This document shows, piece after piece, positions 1 to 13,567 of a stretch of DNA of 64,000 nucleotides (its first letter is position 1; each line of letters starts with the position of its first letter). Both the position numbers and the translations under genes were made by a program. Where the stretch lies: assembly GCA_008360975.2 (NCBI GenBank), contig CM039179.1, positions 50,226,359 to 50,290,358 on the forward strand, in the 5' to 3' direction. Source of the stretch: Lichenostomus cassidix. Taxonomy: Eukaryota > Chordata > Aves > Passeriformes > Meliphagidae. The notes beneath the pieces are model-generated. The model saw nothing but the letters and a program-made list of their open reading frames with translations, had not been told where the DNA came from and did not search any database.

Positions 1-3000
1 TTCTTTTCTGTTGACTTTGCATTCCCCTTTTTAACATTTGCTTAACATTTGTAAAGAAGGCTACTAAAGAAGGCACCTAAACAATTCAGAAACAGCTGGG
101 ATTCTCATAAGAATTTTGCATCTTGCCCCTCTTTCTGGAAGTCAAGGCCAAGAGCTATCTTTAATACTCAAATATTTTAAAAAGAGAATTTAGATGTGGG
201 ATTATTTTTATAACTTCAGTGCATTTAGAAAGTGACTGGACTATCTCCAAGCCACAGTTCTTACATTCTAGAAAATAGGATAGCTAGTTTATCATTATGG
301 ACAAATGGAGAATAAATTAAATAGAATGTTTGAAAGAAATTACAATAAAGCATAGTTTTTATTTCTTTAATGGGGGAGAAGTGAACACTCAGTGACGAGG
401 TCAGGTGAAACAGGTCCTTTTTACAAGCATTGTGAGCAGAAAGCAAAATTTTATCAGTTAACTTTCATCATCTAATATGAAGATGTGATCAGTAAATTTA
501 TTTATGGATATATTGCATATTTCTGTACAACCAAAAGGGTCCTCTGCTTGTGCTTGCTTAAGATGTCCTCCACTATGCAAGAGAAACATTTTGTCCCTGT
601 TAGTGCCAAACAAGCATCATTGCCATAGGTGTCTGTGTGGTAGGGAAGGGGGGGACCAGTGTGACACATGGCATATCTACCAACCTGGAGGATGCTGAGC
701 TCAGGGATAATCCTCTGAATTTCTGACAGGGATCCTGCATTCCTCAGTTTCTGGGTTTATTGGCAGAAGTTATAAAAGTTGTCTTTTCTGGTAATTCCCC
801 ACACTTCAGCTTATGGCCAGAGTTTGATCAGTCATGCATTAGCATGCATTTTCTCCCTAAAATAATCTTGCTAATAAAATCCTGTGACAAACAACTTTTA
901 TGTACTTCCTCCTTTCCTTTAATCTATGTAACTCTAAATTTTACTAGACACAATAAACTTTTCAACTATGAACAAGGGAATTGCAACATTTTTTAGGAGC
1001 CATCAGGTGACAAAATTCCATTTCTCTTCCCTTTAAATAGGTAGTAATTATTTATACTGTGATATAAAGCCTTTTTTGTAATGTTATTTATATAGTAATT
1101 TTCATTATGCAAATGAAATAATAAAATAGCAGCAATGTAACATAGCTAATGATTTATAGTTGCAGGAATGAGAACCTTATGGCTTGAACCATCTCAGAAT
1201 ATCTGGAATAACCTTGAGGGCATTTGAACACTTAAGTATCATCCATTTAGAGCTCTTAAAACTAATAAAGGATAAACACAAAGTGAATCTAGGGTTTTTA
1301 TAACAAAGTCACTATTTAGAGGGGCTACAGGATATGTATTTAGAATTTCAGGTTTTGTGAGACCAGGTGTATCTAAATATTTGCCTTTTTGACACCTGAA
1401 ATTAATAATGAAATTTTGCCTGGCAGTGTATCCAAAAGAACTGCAGAAGAGAGAAATTTCACTGATTACAGAAAGCTTAAAAAGTGAAAAGGCCTTGAAA
1501 CATATGTCCCACCAAAAGGAATAGTCATAAATCACATGTGAGCACAGGACTGCTGCAAAGTGAAAGGCCCTAAGTTAGACTTTGGCAGTGAAAGGCTACC
1601 TGCATTATTGATTTGAACTTGAATTTAAACAGCCACCCCTCCAATTTAATATCCCATTCTGAAGACATTAAAGCAAACTCACTGCTAAATAAAATAGAGA
1701 GTTAAAGAGACGTGGTGCTAGATATAGCAAAACAATGTAACAATTTAATTAGGCGATAATGTTTCTGGCACTGGAGTGTACACAGCAATAAACTTTTTGT
1801 GGTTGATTAAATGCTGAAGTGAAGCAGAGCATGAAATCTTTCTCAGAGTAAGGAGCTGCTTCTGGATGTTCCCATTACCCGTGGGTCTCCACACGTCTGT
1901 AAGGCAGCAGGTCCCACTCAGCTCTCCTGTGACTCAGCCCTGGGTGCTGGGAGTGCAGCCCTTAGGGGATTCAGCACTGACTTTGCTTCTATTCATTTTC
2001 TCCACCAGTGTGTGCTCCTGTAGGCAGTAAATTCGCTTCCTTCATTCACAATTAAGATACAATTGCAGAGTACCTCCCCATTGCTCTCAAAAGGAGAAAA
2101 GCAATTGAGTATTTTTAGGAGCCAAAAGCAAGTGCTGCTCCAGCTCCTTGTTCATGCTCTCTCTGAGGCATTGAAAAATGTCTTGCTGTAAATTTTCTGC
2201 ATTATTGTCAGGTCCACAGGTGCTTATCAAGAATTTTGATGATCACTATTCTTAACAAATATATAAGGCTATCTTGAACATCTAGTATTTCTTCCATGAA
2301 AATCCCAAATTATTCCCATAAGGTAAGTTATACCAGACAATGCCATCACTTCAATCTGTTTTGGTAAAGGAGGACCTGGAATAACTTTTCTAATGGAAAG
2401 CACTCAATTTCTTCACCCAACTATTTTGCTTTTTTCCAGATGTATTCTTGCTGTTTGTGGGTAAATTACAATTGAGTAGAAGAATTTTATTTTGAAACAT
2501 GGTGGTAGAAGTCACCTCAATTAATTGAAGAAAAATAATTTCTTAACACTGTCCATTTTAATTTTATAAATGGAATAAAACTTCTGTTTGAACTCTTGAA
2601 GATCATTTCAGAATTCTGACACTTTCAGTTACAGTACTTTGCAGATAACCTAACTTTCAAGAAATGTCCTTGGTTTGGCCATTACATAATTCAGTACTTT
2701 GGAATACTTCTGGGATGCTCTGAAGTTATATTTTTATATTTAAAAGTCTAATTGCTATGTTCCTAGGTGAGCTTTTTAAATGCAAATTTAGCACATCTAC
2801 CACCTCCATTCCTCTTCTGCTCCCATGATCATCAAATCAAGCACCCCTCTGTCAGTCCAGGCTTCCTTCAGATTTGTAACCTGAACTGAAATCTTAATGG
2901 GTCTTCCAACAATTAAATCTTTGACAAAAGCTGGTATTTCTTCACCACAGAATGGCGTGTTCAACAAAATGGCTTCCCTGGGGCCCAATCTCCATCTTTA

Positions 3001-6000
3001 AACAAAAACAGTTCTGGTTCTCTGGAGACATTATATTTATTGAATGTAAATGTCATAATAGCTTGACAGGTGTTGAGCCTTGTCTGAATTTTGTGATCTG
3101 AAGCTGTAGTATCCTACTGCCTGCCCCACAATTAATCTTATTGTCTTTGTAGGGTCCCAGGGTCTATCTGCCCAGATAACAAGGGGCAAAGTGACCTGTC
3201 AGTTAAGCTTAGAAAAGTGCTAAATCCTGAAAGGGCACTTAAATCCAGCACTTAAAAGGACCTCCTGTACAGAATTGCCTTTCCTACCTTTCAACACTCT
3301 CCCTAGATAAGATGATGGAGGAAGGGCAAAAGAAAATCAAAAAACAAACTTAATAACACCTTCCCTTCCAAAGACCATGATTTATAACAAGATTGTGAGA
3401 ACATTCTGAAGCTATTTCATGTTGAATTACAGTATACCTTTGCAAGGGGCTGCTAAACTAGGAGTTCATGACAGGACTACTTGTGTTACTCTCATACTGT
3501 TCCTTGTGCTGCCACTAAAATTTAAAATGTGGTACATACAAAATAGATCTATAAATTTATGTAGTAACTATCCCAACAAATGCAAACTCATTCTTAGTAA
3601 CCATAAAATTACCTTCTGTTATCTATCACCCAGAGAATTATAGTTTCATCACTTAGAACAGCCAGCAAAACTGAATAACACTGCCTGTTTACCCACTATT
3701 TCACTGTTATATTCCGTGCAAGTGCTGCAGCTTGCAGAGAAAAAGGATAAACAACAAAAAATTAAAGCTGAATATATGGTGTGGTAAATAAGGGTTGTGT
3801 TTTCAGATCTGAACTGAATATGGGGCTGTTTTTTTCTAAGTCAGCATCTACCTCTTTAGCTTTCAGTTCGAGCCACAAATAAATCAATATAATTTTGGTC
3901 CCTAGATATGCCAGCCAGGTTACATTTATGGAACATTCCACTGTCAAATTACTTGCATTAAACATGGCAACAGAATAACATACACAAAGTACATAGGTTT
4001 TAATAGTATACAAATTGATATAACTGTCTCTTTGACAGAGTGCTGGGAACAGTAAACTCCAAATTTTTAATGAAACTTTTTCTTAGTTCCTCCTTCCTGT
4101 TCTGAGTTGAAGGTGGCTCCTCTGCCCTTGTCACCAGAAGCAGTGCTTGGATGCTGGCATGAGGACATAGCTCCTTGCCGTCACAGGTGAATCCCAAACC
4201 CACATGTGCAGAAGAGTCGTGGAAAACACACTTTCCATACCCTGGAATAGTATTTTTAGCCATGAGGCATCTGATGCATTGTTCAATTCAGAGACAGAAA
4301 CACTGCTGAATGTTTTGTTTCACCCATCACGACTATAGAGATATAAGCACTGAAAACTGAGAGGAAGCTGTGATCAAAAATTACAGATGGAAGCTATTTG
4401 GTGTATGTTTCAAATAATTGCTGCCTGCTCAGATATATTATAAGAGCATAAAAGGCTGAATTCATCAGTTGAGTTGTTTTTCACTAATTATTTCCTCAGT
4501 CTGGTTAGCACCACTAATGCTGTATGTGAAGCTAGGATCTGAATCCACACAAAGAGGCACAGCTTTTGAGGAGCCCTTCAATGGAACTTTTTAAATCCTG
4601 CCTTCAAATAGTTTTCCATTAAGAAAAAAATTAAAACACACTGTCATTTGGCTCTCAGAGAATGGATTCTCAACATATATATTGCCTAGATTCTACTCAC
4701 CAGTATAGAATCTTGATAGCATCTGTTGTGATCTTGTTCTTCTCAAAAATATGATAAAGAAACATTTCAAGCTGTATTTCACTGTTTGTCTAGAGCTCAT
4801 TCATTCAAAGTGTGATAAGAAACTTTTTTTTTTTGCTTTTCAAAATGTGTAAATAAAGCTTGACATCAGTCAGAAATCTAGGTCTTTTAACATTAACATT
4901 TGAAAATTGTGAATTGTCTGCCACAGAACTTTGAAGATAATGGTCTTATAAAGGAATAAACAGGAAGGTCAAGCTGCCAGTGCCTCGTATACAAAGAAGA
5001 ACTAGAACATGCTGCCTGAATAAAGCTAAAAGTAATGTTAACTGATCTGCTACAAAGCACCAGGAATAATTTAGCATTTTAACCAAGCAATTGAAAGAGC
5101 AGATGAATACTTTTGCTTCACAATAGAGAGCTTAGACATTTGGGCAGTGAACTTCCATAAACCACACATCTTTTTGTTTTAATATTCATGTTTGTTATCC
5201 AAATAGCCTTTTTTTTTTGATAAATTAGAAAAGCTCATTAAAAAGCTTGAGAAAAGCTCAAAGGATGGAAAAAATTATCTCTGACATTAAGATAAAATGC
5301 ACATTTACCAACCCTAGTATGATTGTTTGCTCTAATGTGGAAGTCTTGAATTTGCAGCACAGCATCTGATTTGTCCTTTCAAAACTGCATATCTCTGCCT
5401 TATTATGGTCACTTCCTCTTCATTTCGACTGACTTGGTTAACCCAAGTCTCACTACCTGTTTTCGTTTTTATCTTTCCATTATCCTTGCCTTGGAACCCT
5501 GCATCATGCATCCTGTTAGAGTAGATGGGAACCTTTCTTCCTTAATTTTGACTCATTCAAAATTAGGTCTCTAGTTTTTTACAAATATTAAAATTAGGAT
5601 TTTTTAAAAGGACAAAAGGAAAGGAAGAAAAAAATTGAAATGTTACCTGGTATTTTCATTACGTTCTTGTCAACTGACACATCTCTGCATCCCTTTGGTT
5701 TATATGAGGCTTTTGTCTCTTTACCCAATCATGTTACAAATGAGTGACTCCATGGTGGTCAGTTTAGCATGAAAGTTGTGTGAAGCAAGAACTGGACTGT
5801 TGTATAAATGGTGTGTGGAATGCTTCCAGCAGAAGTGGAGCATGAACATATAATTATTCTAAACTTTAATTGATATAGTGCCAATGCAGCATTTTATACA
5901 GTGTTTTATTAAAAATGACATCTTGAGACACCTTCACTATTAAATACAGCTACAAAATTGAATAGACTGTAAAAACTATAAAGCAAATTAGAAGTAAGAT

Positions 6001-9000
6001 AAGGAACATTTTGTTTTCTGTGTTAATTCTAGTAGTGTCTGAATACTCAGAACTAGATTGAGAGCTCCTGTGAAAATAAAGACTCCAAGACTCCACTTTG
6101 GAGCATAGAAATGGCCACTTTATATAGCAGCTGTGGTTTCTGCTTTTGAGATTAGTTTACTTTCTTTTTTTCTTTATTCTTTTTTTTTTTAATCAAACCG
6201 GCATAACTGTGTACCACTGCCCATTCTATTTCTTCCTAATAAGCCCTGGGGTTTATCTCAAAAAATGAAAAGGACAGCAGATTTTCTCTCTTTTCTTGCC
6301 AGTATGCTGACACTGCTCTGTAACAGAGCGAGCAGCCAACATGCTTCCTCAGGTGGAGGTGAACTGTCCTTTTCTGAAGGGGTATTCCAGCAACCAGCAA
6401 GAGTGAAATATTCTTTTCAACAGATCTCTCTGCAGCTTTATTTACAGATTCTCACTTTGGAGATGGATGCCCGCTTTTCAGAGCTAATCAATTTGCCAAG
6501 AGTCTTTAACAAGTTCAGAGTTGTAATAATAGCACAACTGAAACTGTTTAAATCCTTTTTCTCCCCTCAAAATGCTGATGTTTATGGGAAGACAAGCAAA
6601 GAAAGCATTATTGATGTCTAAAATATTTTAGATTCATACCGTAGTTAACTGATTCCACTGACATGACAGTATTGAGAGAATTTCAGTGACAACAAAATAG
6701 ATAATTAGATAACCCTATTTAATGGCAGCCTGGATCCCAGAAATGTATGAAAACCCCTTAATTTATTGTACCTCTAGTTATCTAGAGTTGTTAAAAATTT
6801 CACAAGTTAGCAAGGTACTTAAGAAAATGAAATACTGATTCACATGGTCCAGAGACTGTCATCATAATTATAAGAATCCAGACTGAAAGGTCAAGGTTCT
6901 GTCCAATATTTTCTCAAAAGTTGTTCTTCTGTAACTAATAACATTAACTTGATTTTTTGGTACTGTTTATATGTTTTCTCCTCTCCAAGTGTGACTGTAC
7001 ACTGCTATTAAAAACAGTAACTGAATGCTGGAGGGAATCAACAGTTTAAATAGCAGCTATGGAAATATGTGTTGGTGTGAAGTTTAGATGGGGTTGTTAG
7101 CTCTCCCTTATTATAAGTTACCACACTTGATTTTATGATGGAATCTTTCAAACTAAGATTAAGTTTATTCAAAAAGAGTACTCAGATTTCACCAGGAAAT
7201 TTAAGAACTAAGCCTGCTGCATTATCTTCCAACTACTTAAATTAAAAAAGGAGCAATTACTCACTCTGAAGAAGTCTAAATGAAGACCTCAAGGCTTTCA
7301 CTACATATGGGAAACCAGGAGAGCTTGTTAGATGTCTTAGTGTCTGCATATTTAAGTGTATTTTTATGCCAATGTTTAGCAGTTCCTTTGAACAATAAGT
7401 TGGGCCTCCATCCCAAGTTAATCCATATAAATACTTTTAGTATTCTTTGAGATATTATCTCTTATCAGTGTTTTCTGAAAATCTTTTACAAAACTGTATC
7501 AGAGATAGGATGGACATTACTGCCCAGCATTACAGCTATGCCTGTATTAATAAAAAGCCCTTGCATGGCACAGCCCACATCTCTACAGTCAAACTTTTTT
7601 ACCATTCAGAACAGACTGGCCACCTCTAAAGAACATGCTGAAATCCTCCTTGGTCCACAATAACCTCAAAGCCATGCACAGGCGCAGTATGAAGAAGCAT
7701 AATTTGCTCCATTTGGAAGATGTGATGTGCACTTCCCCAACAAGCAAATGAAATATATAATTTTGTGTCTGTGCTTGGGCTTGCACCCTGGCTTTTTTCA
7801 ATTTGCCGCTATACATGTCACCAAAATATTCAGAAATGAAAACTAATCTGTGATTGCAACACACTAGATGTCATAAGAGCTGTTTTGTGCAAAATAAGAC
7901 AAAGTTCTTTTGTATTACACTGATTCAAAATTAGTATAAATGTTTACATCATTGAGTACTCTGAGATCACATAGAGACCTGGAATACACCCAAAGTTTAG
8001 AAGTAATGCAGAAACTTTAACTTAGACTCCTATCAGGATGGAGCTGAAAGGTAAATTTTGTAAGCATTAAGGCATGTGAACTTAGGATACATAGGTGCAC
8101 ATTCTGTTCTATCTCTTGACTCATCTTTTGCAATCTACCTTAACCTGCTTTTCTGTCTCATCCATGTTTTGACTCTTTAGAGATTTTTGAGGGAATGACT
8201 GGTATTTTACCTAGCTCTGCACAGCAGCTATACCAGTTGGGCCCATCCAGGCTTTGACCTTTATAAATTAAAATAAGATTTAAAACAACATGAACATTCA
8301 GATGAATGAATAACACTCAACAGTGTCACTGAATATAGATGGCAAAAATCAGCACCCTTTTTCTCACTTCCTTTGTTTCCCAGTTGAGAAGAAAAACTAA
8401 ATTAGAGCTCTGCTTTATGGTGCATGCAAATCTCTGTATAAATACAGATTGCTAAATTGGATGTCATGTGTGTATCAATAGTGCAACATATCACAGATAC
8501 AGGTAATCTCCTTAAGGAGTAGACATAGTATTTAATGTGGCTGATGGATGCCCTTTTATACTACAGCAATATTGAGGACTCCATGACAAACTCCTGACAG
8601 CACAAACAAATTTCAGGCATGCACGATAATGATGAAAAATCTTAAAGCATTCATACACTTTACAGTGGAGTGTCAAAGGTCTTTTGTAAGTCAGTGTATC
8701 TCAGTAAAGCAGGAAAGTTTTAACCAGGAACTGCATCAAATAACCTGTCAATTACGTTATTTGATTTTTGTGGCTCAGCTTGTCCTTAAGGTTGTTTTTC
8801 TAGAACTATGTCAATATCCTTAAAGTTCCTACAGTACAACATGCCAGTAGCTGCTCTTTTGGCACAATTTCTGATACATTGATGCTTATCAATCTAATCA
8901 TGTAAGGCTCATCTTCCAAAGGGAAACAACTGAAAGATCATAGCATCATATTTCACAGTGGAGTGGCTGTCATCACAATATATCATGCATGTATGCAAAG

Positions 9001-10570
9001 GTCATACTGTAAATCTGTTTCATTAGGACCAAACACAGAAGAAGGAGAAGGCAGCACATGAGGGAATTGCTGATGTTACAGAGATGATAAAGAAGTCACT
9101 GACCACGTGTAACACCCACAGTCACTGCTGCCTTTTGCTGTATATCTGTACTGTGAAAAAGAATTTTCTTATGCACTTTTTTATCCTCACAGAAAATTTT
9201 ATTCTATGAGACAGAAATTCTATATTCTAATATTTGTCACTGAATAAAAAAATTTCCTAAAATCTGGAAGTAGTACAATAAGACCTGTTTGGGGTTTTTA
9301 ATCTAGATCTATTTTAGTGTGTTTTCACTAGAGTTTACCTCTTTTTCTTAAAACTATATTAGTTACGACCAGTAGCATGCAAATGGTAGATAAGATATGT
9401 TTCTCTCTTTAAAGGAAGTTGCTAAAAATGAAGGAAAATTTATTTAAGCATTAATTTTTCTGGCTTTTCCCCCTCTGTGAATGAATGTAGAATGGAAAGG
9501 TATATTTCTATATTTCCTTTTCGTCTGTTTTGCAGGGCATATATCCACTAGCCATAGCTAAAAGCATCTTAATAAGTGATCTTAGTATTATTCATCCTTC
9601 TGGTCCCCTCTGCTTGCTTGAGTAAAATATGCAATTTCCAAATGTATTTACAAACATTTGAAGGCTGACCTCGTTCTTCATTGAAGTGAGCTGTAAAACC
9701 CTGTGTTGAAGTGAGCTATGTGAGCTCTACACTATTGGAAGTTTAAGAGGCAATTTCACAGAGTCCAGACCAGACATTATCAGTGATCACCATCTTGCTA
9801 TTTCTCCCATTGTGTTATAATCAGCCCTTGTGACCATTAGTACATGGGCAGACTGTGATTCACATGGTGTTTTTAGTAAGGCGTTTGAATCATAGCCGCT
9901 GATTTATTCGCATATCCATAATCTTTTATTCCCATTGGTCAAACTCAAAAAAGGTTGAGAGACCTTTGACTTACGTATTTCGGTAATGGCTGTTAAAATC
10001 AATTCTAGCATTAAAGTCTCTAAGAACGAACAATGCATTGAGTGGAAAATTGATTAAATGGTCAAAGAACAGTCCTTTGTGGCCTCGTTTGCTTTTTCAA
10101 TTAGTACAGATGTCACAGCTGGTCTGGGTGGCTCTCAAACTTTCACAAAAAATGTCCTTGAAGCTTTGTCTTTCTGTGAATCTTTTTCTTCTGAAAAAGA
10201 TGATTTTGCATTGAAGGTAGCACTTCTGCACTCTTTTGTACTCCATTTCCACAAGAAACCAAACAGTCATGAAAATGAACTGTGCATTTGACTGATAAGA
10301 CACTAACAGGAAAAAGAATTAAAATCTTTCTAAGTGAGCTAGTGTCTTTTAAGGAACTTGATTTCTATGATCCGATGGATTCCACTTGAATTTGTTTCTC
10401 TCCTTTAGGAATTATGGGGGTCAGTTCAGGCACATGTTTGGCAGGTGAGGGCTGACAGGGAGATGACTCATAACTGCAGCTACCTCAGATTGCTTTTGAC
10501 CAGAATTCCTGGGTCTGCAGGTGAAGAACTGATGGGAACATGTATGAATTCATTTAGGGGAGCTTCAGTA
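1..10570. other. AT-rich unique non-coding DNA, no gene recognised
   Basis: No exon chain or named repeat is recognisable. Open frames are short and lie on both strands, as expected by chance. The longest, 118 codons on the plus strand at 6265-6621, has a hydrophobic start (FLSFLASMLTLLC) resembling a signal peptide. It has no known domain and no partner exons, and I treat it as chance. Short T runs occur near 4807, 5211 and 6181. Around 9890-10045 a few CpGs and homeodomain-type ATTA sites occur together, which could be conserved non-coding DNA but cannot be shown without alignment. Confidence 0.6.
2797..3001 (-). other. Exon-like open block, unidentified
   Basis: On the minus strand an open frame of at least 63 codons (2797-2988) begins just after a plausible splice acceptor: a T-rich tract ending in AAAG at about 3001. 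The translation is acidic and low in stop-prone codons, with pieces such as NTPFCGEEIPAFVKDLIVG and VGRPIKISVQVTNLKE. The second piece has the alternation of a beta-sandwich strand. I do not recognise the protein. The possible donor at the far end (GAG before GTGGTA) is weak and no neighbouring exon was found. It may be a real exon of an unplaced gene, an old pseudogene piece or a chance open frame. Confidence 0.18.
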
Positions 10571-10580
10571 AGTCATGTGG

Positions 10581-10672
10581 TGAAGGCACTTAACTGGGAT
10601 TTAGATGATCTGAGTGTTATTCCAGTCCAAGTTTCGCTACAGGCTCACTATTCGGTGTCAAGGAAGTCATCC
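10581..10672 (+). repeat. MIR-like CORE-SINE relic
   Basis: The stretch running from AACTGGGATTTAG through GATCTGAGTGTTATTCCAG to CAAGGAAGTCAT follows the order of the MIR SINE core (CTGGGA..CAG, CCTGGGTTCTA-like, CCAG, then a CAAGTCA-like block). Spacing is about as expected with many substitutions. This rests on my memory of the MIR consensus, not on a search. A following piece (10709-10732, TAATTCTGCTCTCATTGACTT) resembles another old amniote repeat, also seen in weaker form near 51950. Confidence 0.4.
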
Positions 10673-10689
10673 TGGGAAGGATTCTCATG

Positions 10690-12293
10690 AGCTTTTAGCA
10701 TTGGTCTAATTCTGCTCTCATTGACTTCTACATAAAAGTTGTTCCCAGCATGTGCCATGACATGGAATATCATGGCTGTATTTGTAACCTAGGGTTGTGT
10801 TGTCTCTTAGAAACTACAAGTAAGGTAATAAATCCCTAATTTTATTGCTTTAGATAAAAATGTTTGGGGTTAAATTATTTGCAGTGTTCAGATATGTAGG
10901 AGAAATGGATAAGAGACTATAACCTTAACTACACTGTTTCTCTCCTTTACCTGCTGACTGCCATGTAACATTCATAAATGCAAACACTGAGATTGTTTCT
11001 TTATTTTAGCTATGCAAACAATTTAGTTATAAGAGGCAATAGGTTTCGTTTTAGTGCCTTAATGTTTTATTAATTTAATTTTCCACAGTCAAATTCTTTT
11101 TTCATTTTGCCTTATAGCCTAAATTTCCCCTGATATTTGTAATTATATTTGTTTGTGATTATACTGCAACATACTGTAATTATCCACCAGCTGACAATAA
11201 ACAAGAATTTTTATCTAATGTCTTATTAAAAATAAAAATAAAGACTGACATGAAGATCCGATAATTTATTTTTGCAAATTCAGAAATCAATTGCCTGATT
11301 AAACTTAATGCATTTAAAACTATACATTTCATCAGACATGTAAAACACATGAGCCAAAGTCAGGTCCCTTGTTGAGTGGCTTTAACTACCACCTAAGTTG
11401 CTGCAAGTTGTTTCAACCTGTGCATAGACTGAATTTCTCCCATGATATTTGGAATAATAGAGAATCATATAATGGATTAAATGGCTGGCCTTTCAAAGTT
11501 AGTGATCTGCTTACAAATGAAGCCACTGTCAAATACTTCAGGTTATCTCCCAAAACAATCAGTAATTTTGCAGTTTAGACATAATGAAACAAATACTTTG
11601 CAACTTAGGTAGCCATCATTTGGTGTCCTAAACAATGAGGCTTATTTGGCATTATTTTGCATTGCATAAGATAAAAATTGTGTTAGTCCAAATGTTCGCA
11701 CAGGTCTCTAAAAAAGTATGGATTAGCACTGTACTTCAATAATAGCATGTTTTTTTCTCTGCTTACATTATCTCCTCTTATTCCTTCAGTCACCTTATAT
11801 TAGGACGCTTTTTCTTCTGCAAAGGCTGCAACAAGAGGCAAAATTGTGGATAAAGCTTATTATCTGTGCCTGTGAGTAAAACAGACTGTGTTCTGAAGGG
11901 ATGTAATTTGTATGAAGGGTTGGGACTGTGTTTGACCAGAGCTTTTTCTCTGGGTGATTGTTGTTACTTCTTCACACTTTAGGAAGAAACGGTGGAATAT
12001 AAATTCTCCTTTTCAGTATCACAAACTTTTTATTTCACTTTGTATAAATATATCCAGAGTTTCACATTTACTAGTGATGAAGCCTGATCTGTCTTTTTTA
12101 GATATGTTTTCCTCTAAGAGACAAACCCATTTTGGGATGTGAGACACATAAGATATGGGTAGATAAAAAGTCTGATTCTTTATATTTAGGGAAGAAGAAT
12201 TATAGTTAGAAAAAAACACCTGCTGTTAGCATAAGGTCATTATTTTAGTCCTTAGCACTGAGAACATCTCTTTTTCCCTGGTTGTTTTTCTCT
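10690..12293. other. AT-rich non-coding DNA
   Basis: Nothing coding is recognisable. The part at 11020-11310 is rich in ATTA/TAAT motifs and in AATAAA-like strings, and carries few simple repeats. It looks like slowly evolving non-coding DNA but could be ordinary AT-rich sequence. Confidence 0.5.
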
Positions 12294-12370
12294 TGTTTGT
12301 TTGTGGGGGTTTTTGTTTTGTTTTGGTTTGGTTTTTTGTTTGTTTGTTGTTTGTTTGTTTGTTTGTTTTA
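12294..12370 (+). repeat. (TTTG)n low-complexity tract
   Basis: About 75 bases of TTTG, TTTTG and TTTGG units, ending in a clean run of TTTG repeats. It is a simple repeat, imperfect in its first half. Confidence 0.9.
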
Positions 12371-13064
12371 TAGAAATCTACAGCCAGTTATGAATAGGGC
12401 AATTTGTTCCTGAGGCTGAAAAGCAGAACTCTCTTTTTTGAAGTTTCCACTGCAAACAGTCATCTTTTTCAGTCAGGTCTGAGGTGAGTCCAACAGCTAA
12501 TATTTGGGATGCCTGATCCTTACTGATGGGGATGAGTGGAAGAGCTACAAAAACCTAAAGCAGAATTTTTAGTTCTGGTAAAAGTGCTTCTGTTTGATTT
12601 GTATTTTGAAAGGAAAAGCTATTGCATGGGATTACCCATGATGGATAATAATAATTCAAACCTATCCATAATTTGAGAAAGGAATAATACACAGTTTCTG
12701 TTGGAAGGATTAACGTGGTTGTTGCATGCTATAGATATGATTTCAGTTTTCTTCAATTATGCACAAAATTATTGATGTTACTTAAGATGATGTACCAAAG
12801 GCATGTCTTACAAACATTTTACAGGGAAGGCCAAATGTACACTCTCCTTTGTCTCAGTTCCTACCTTAGGTTTTCCAGAATGTAACCATTTGCTGTGTCC
12901 ATCTTGATCTACAGTTGAACAGCTGACATACAGAGAAATTTGTTCCTTACTGGTATTCACAGGGATTCCTATTGCCAGTGATTTTCAGAGCAGTACAGGT
13001 ACATTTTTAGATTCCTATAATCAGTAGGAGGTTATGCAAGTGGCTACTTGTTCAATAGTACAGA
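12371..13064. other. Non-coding DNA, nothing recognised
   Basis: Moderately AT-rich sequence with no open frame above about 60 codons and no repeat I can name. The ancient LINE relic that starts near 13065 may extend leftwards into this stretch in a form too diverged to see. Confidence 0.45.
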
Positions 13065-13475
13065 GTCATCAGCAAACTCTGCCACCTTGCAATCCTCTTA
13101 CTTCAAATTATTAAAAAAATATATTAAACAACTTGATCGTAGTACTGACCCCTGAGACACTCCATTATTAATATATCTCTTCTTTGAGGTTATAACTATT
13201 TATTTCCTATCATTTAATCACTTTTTAATCCATGACAAGCCTTTGCCCCTTACTTCATTGTTATTTATTATCTTTAATATTCTTTTATGAGGGACCTTTT
13301 CTAAAGCTTTTTGAAATCCAAGTAAATTATGTCCATTGGGTCATGTTCCTCTACTGCCTTATTAATATTTTCAGAACCTTCTAATGCATTAGAGAGGCAC
13401 AATTCTGAGTTGCAGAAAGGTTGTTGGTTTTTCCCTTGCCGTATATATTATGATTCTCTAAATGTTGCACTCCTT
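13065..13475 (-). mobile_element. Ancient CR1/L3-like LINE relic, reverse-transcriptase region, antisense
   Basis: The plus strand shows, in order, the antisense landmarks of an old amniote CR1/L3-type LINE. These are GTCATCAGCAAACTCTGCCA, GTACTGACCCCTGAGACACT, AATCCATGACAAGCCTTTGC, GAGGGACCTTTTCTAAAGC and GAAATCCAAGTAAATTATGT. Read on the minus strand the last part gives IIYLDF followed, after a one-base frameshift, by remnants of the KAFDKV motif of LINE reverse transcriptases. Several stops and frameshifts make it inactive. Its divergence from the other CR1 copies in this window suggests an insertion before bird diversification. The family name is from memory of such repeats and is less certain than the LINE call. 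Confidence 0.65.
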
Positions 13476-13544
13476 TTTGTCTATTTGATTTTCAGGCACT
13501 GTAACAAACTGTAGCTCTCAAGACATCCCCTAAATCCTCAAATT

Positions 13545-13567
13545 AAAAAAAAAAAAAAAAAAAAAAA
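13545..13567 (+). repeat. Poly(A) run, 23 A
   Basis: Twenty-three consecutive A followed by GAGAGAGAC. It lies about 70 bases beyond the ancient antisense LINE relic. Given that relic's orientation it is not its tail, so it is either a simple repeat or the trace of an unrelated retroposition. Confidence 0.9.

Noticed and set aside
6265..6621. 118-codon plus-strand frame with a signal-peptide-like start
   Set aside because: No recognised domain after the hydrophobic start, no promoter or splice context, and a length still compatible with chance in 64 kb of six-frame sequence.
13545..13567. Poly(A) tail of a processed pseudogene
   Set aside because: The sequence upstream is an antisense LINE relic and no retrocopied coding body is visible.
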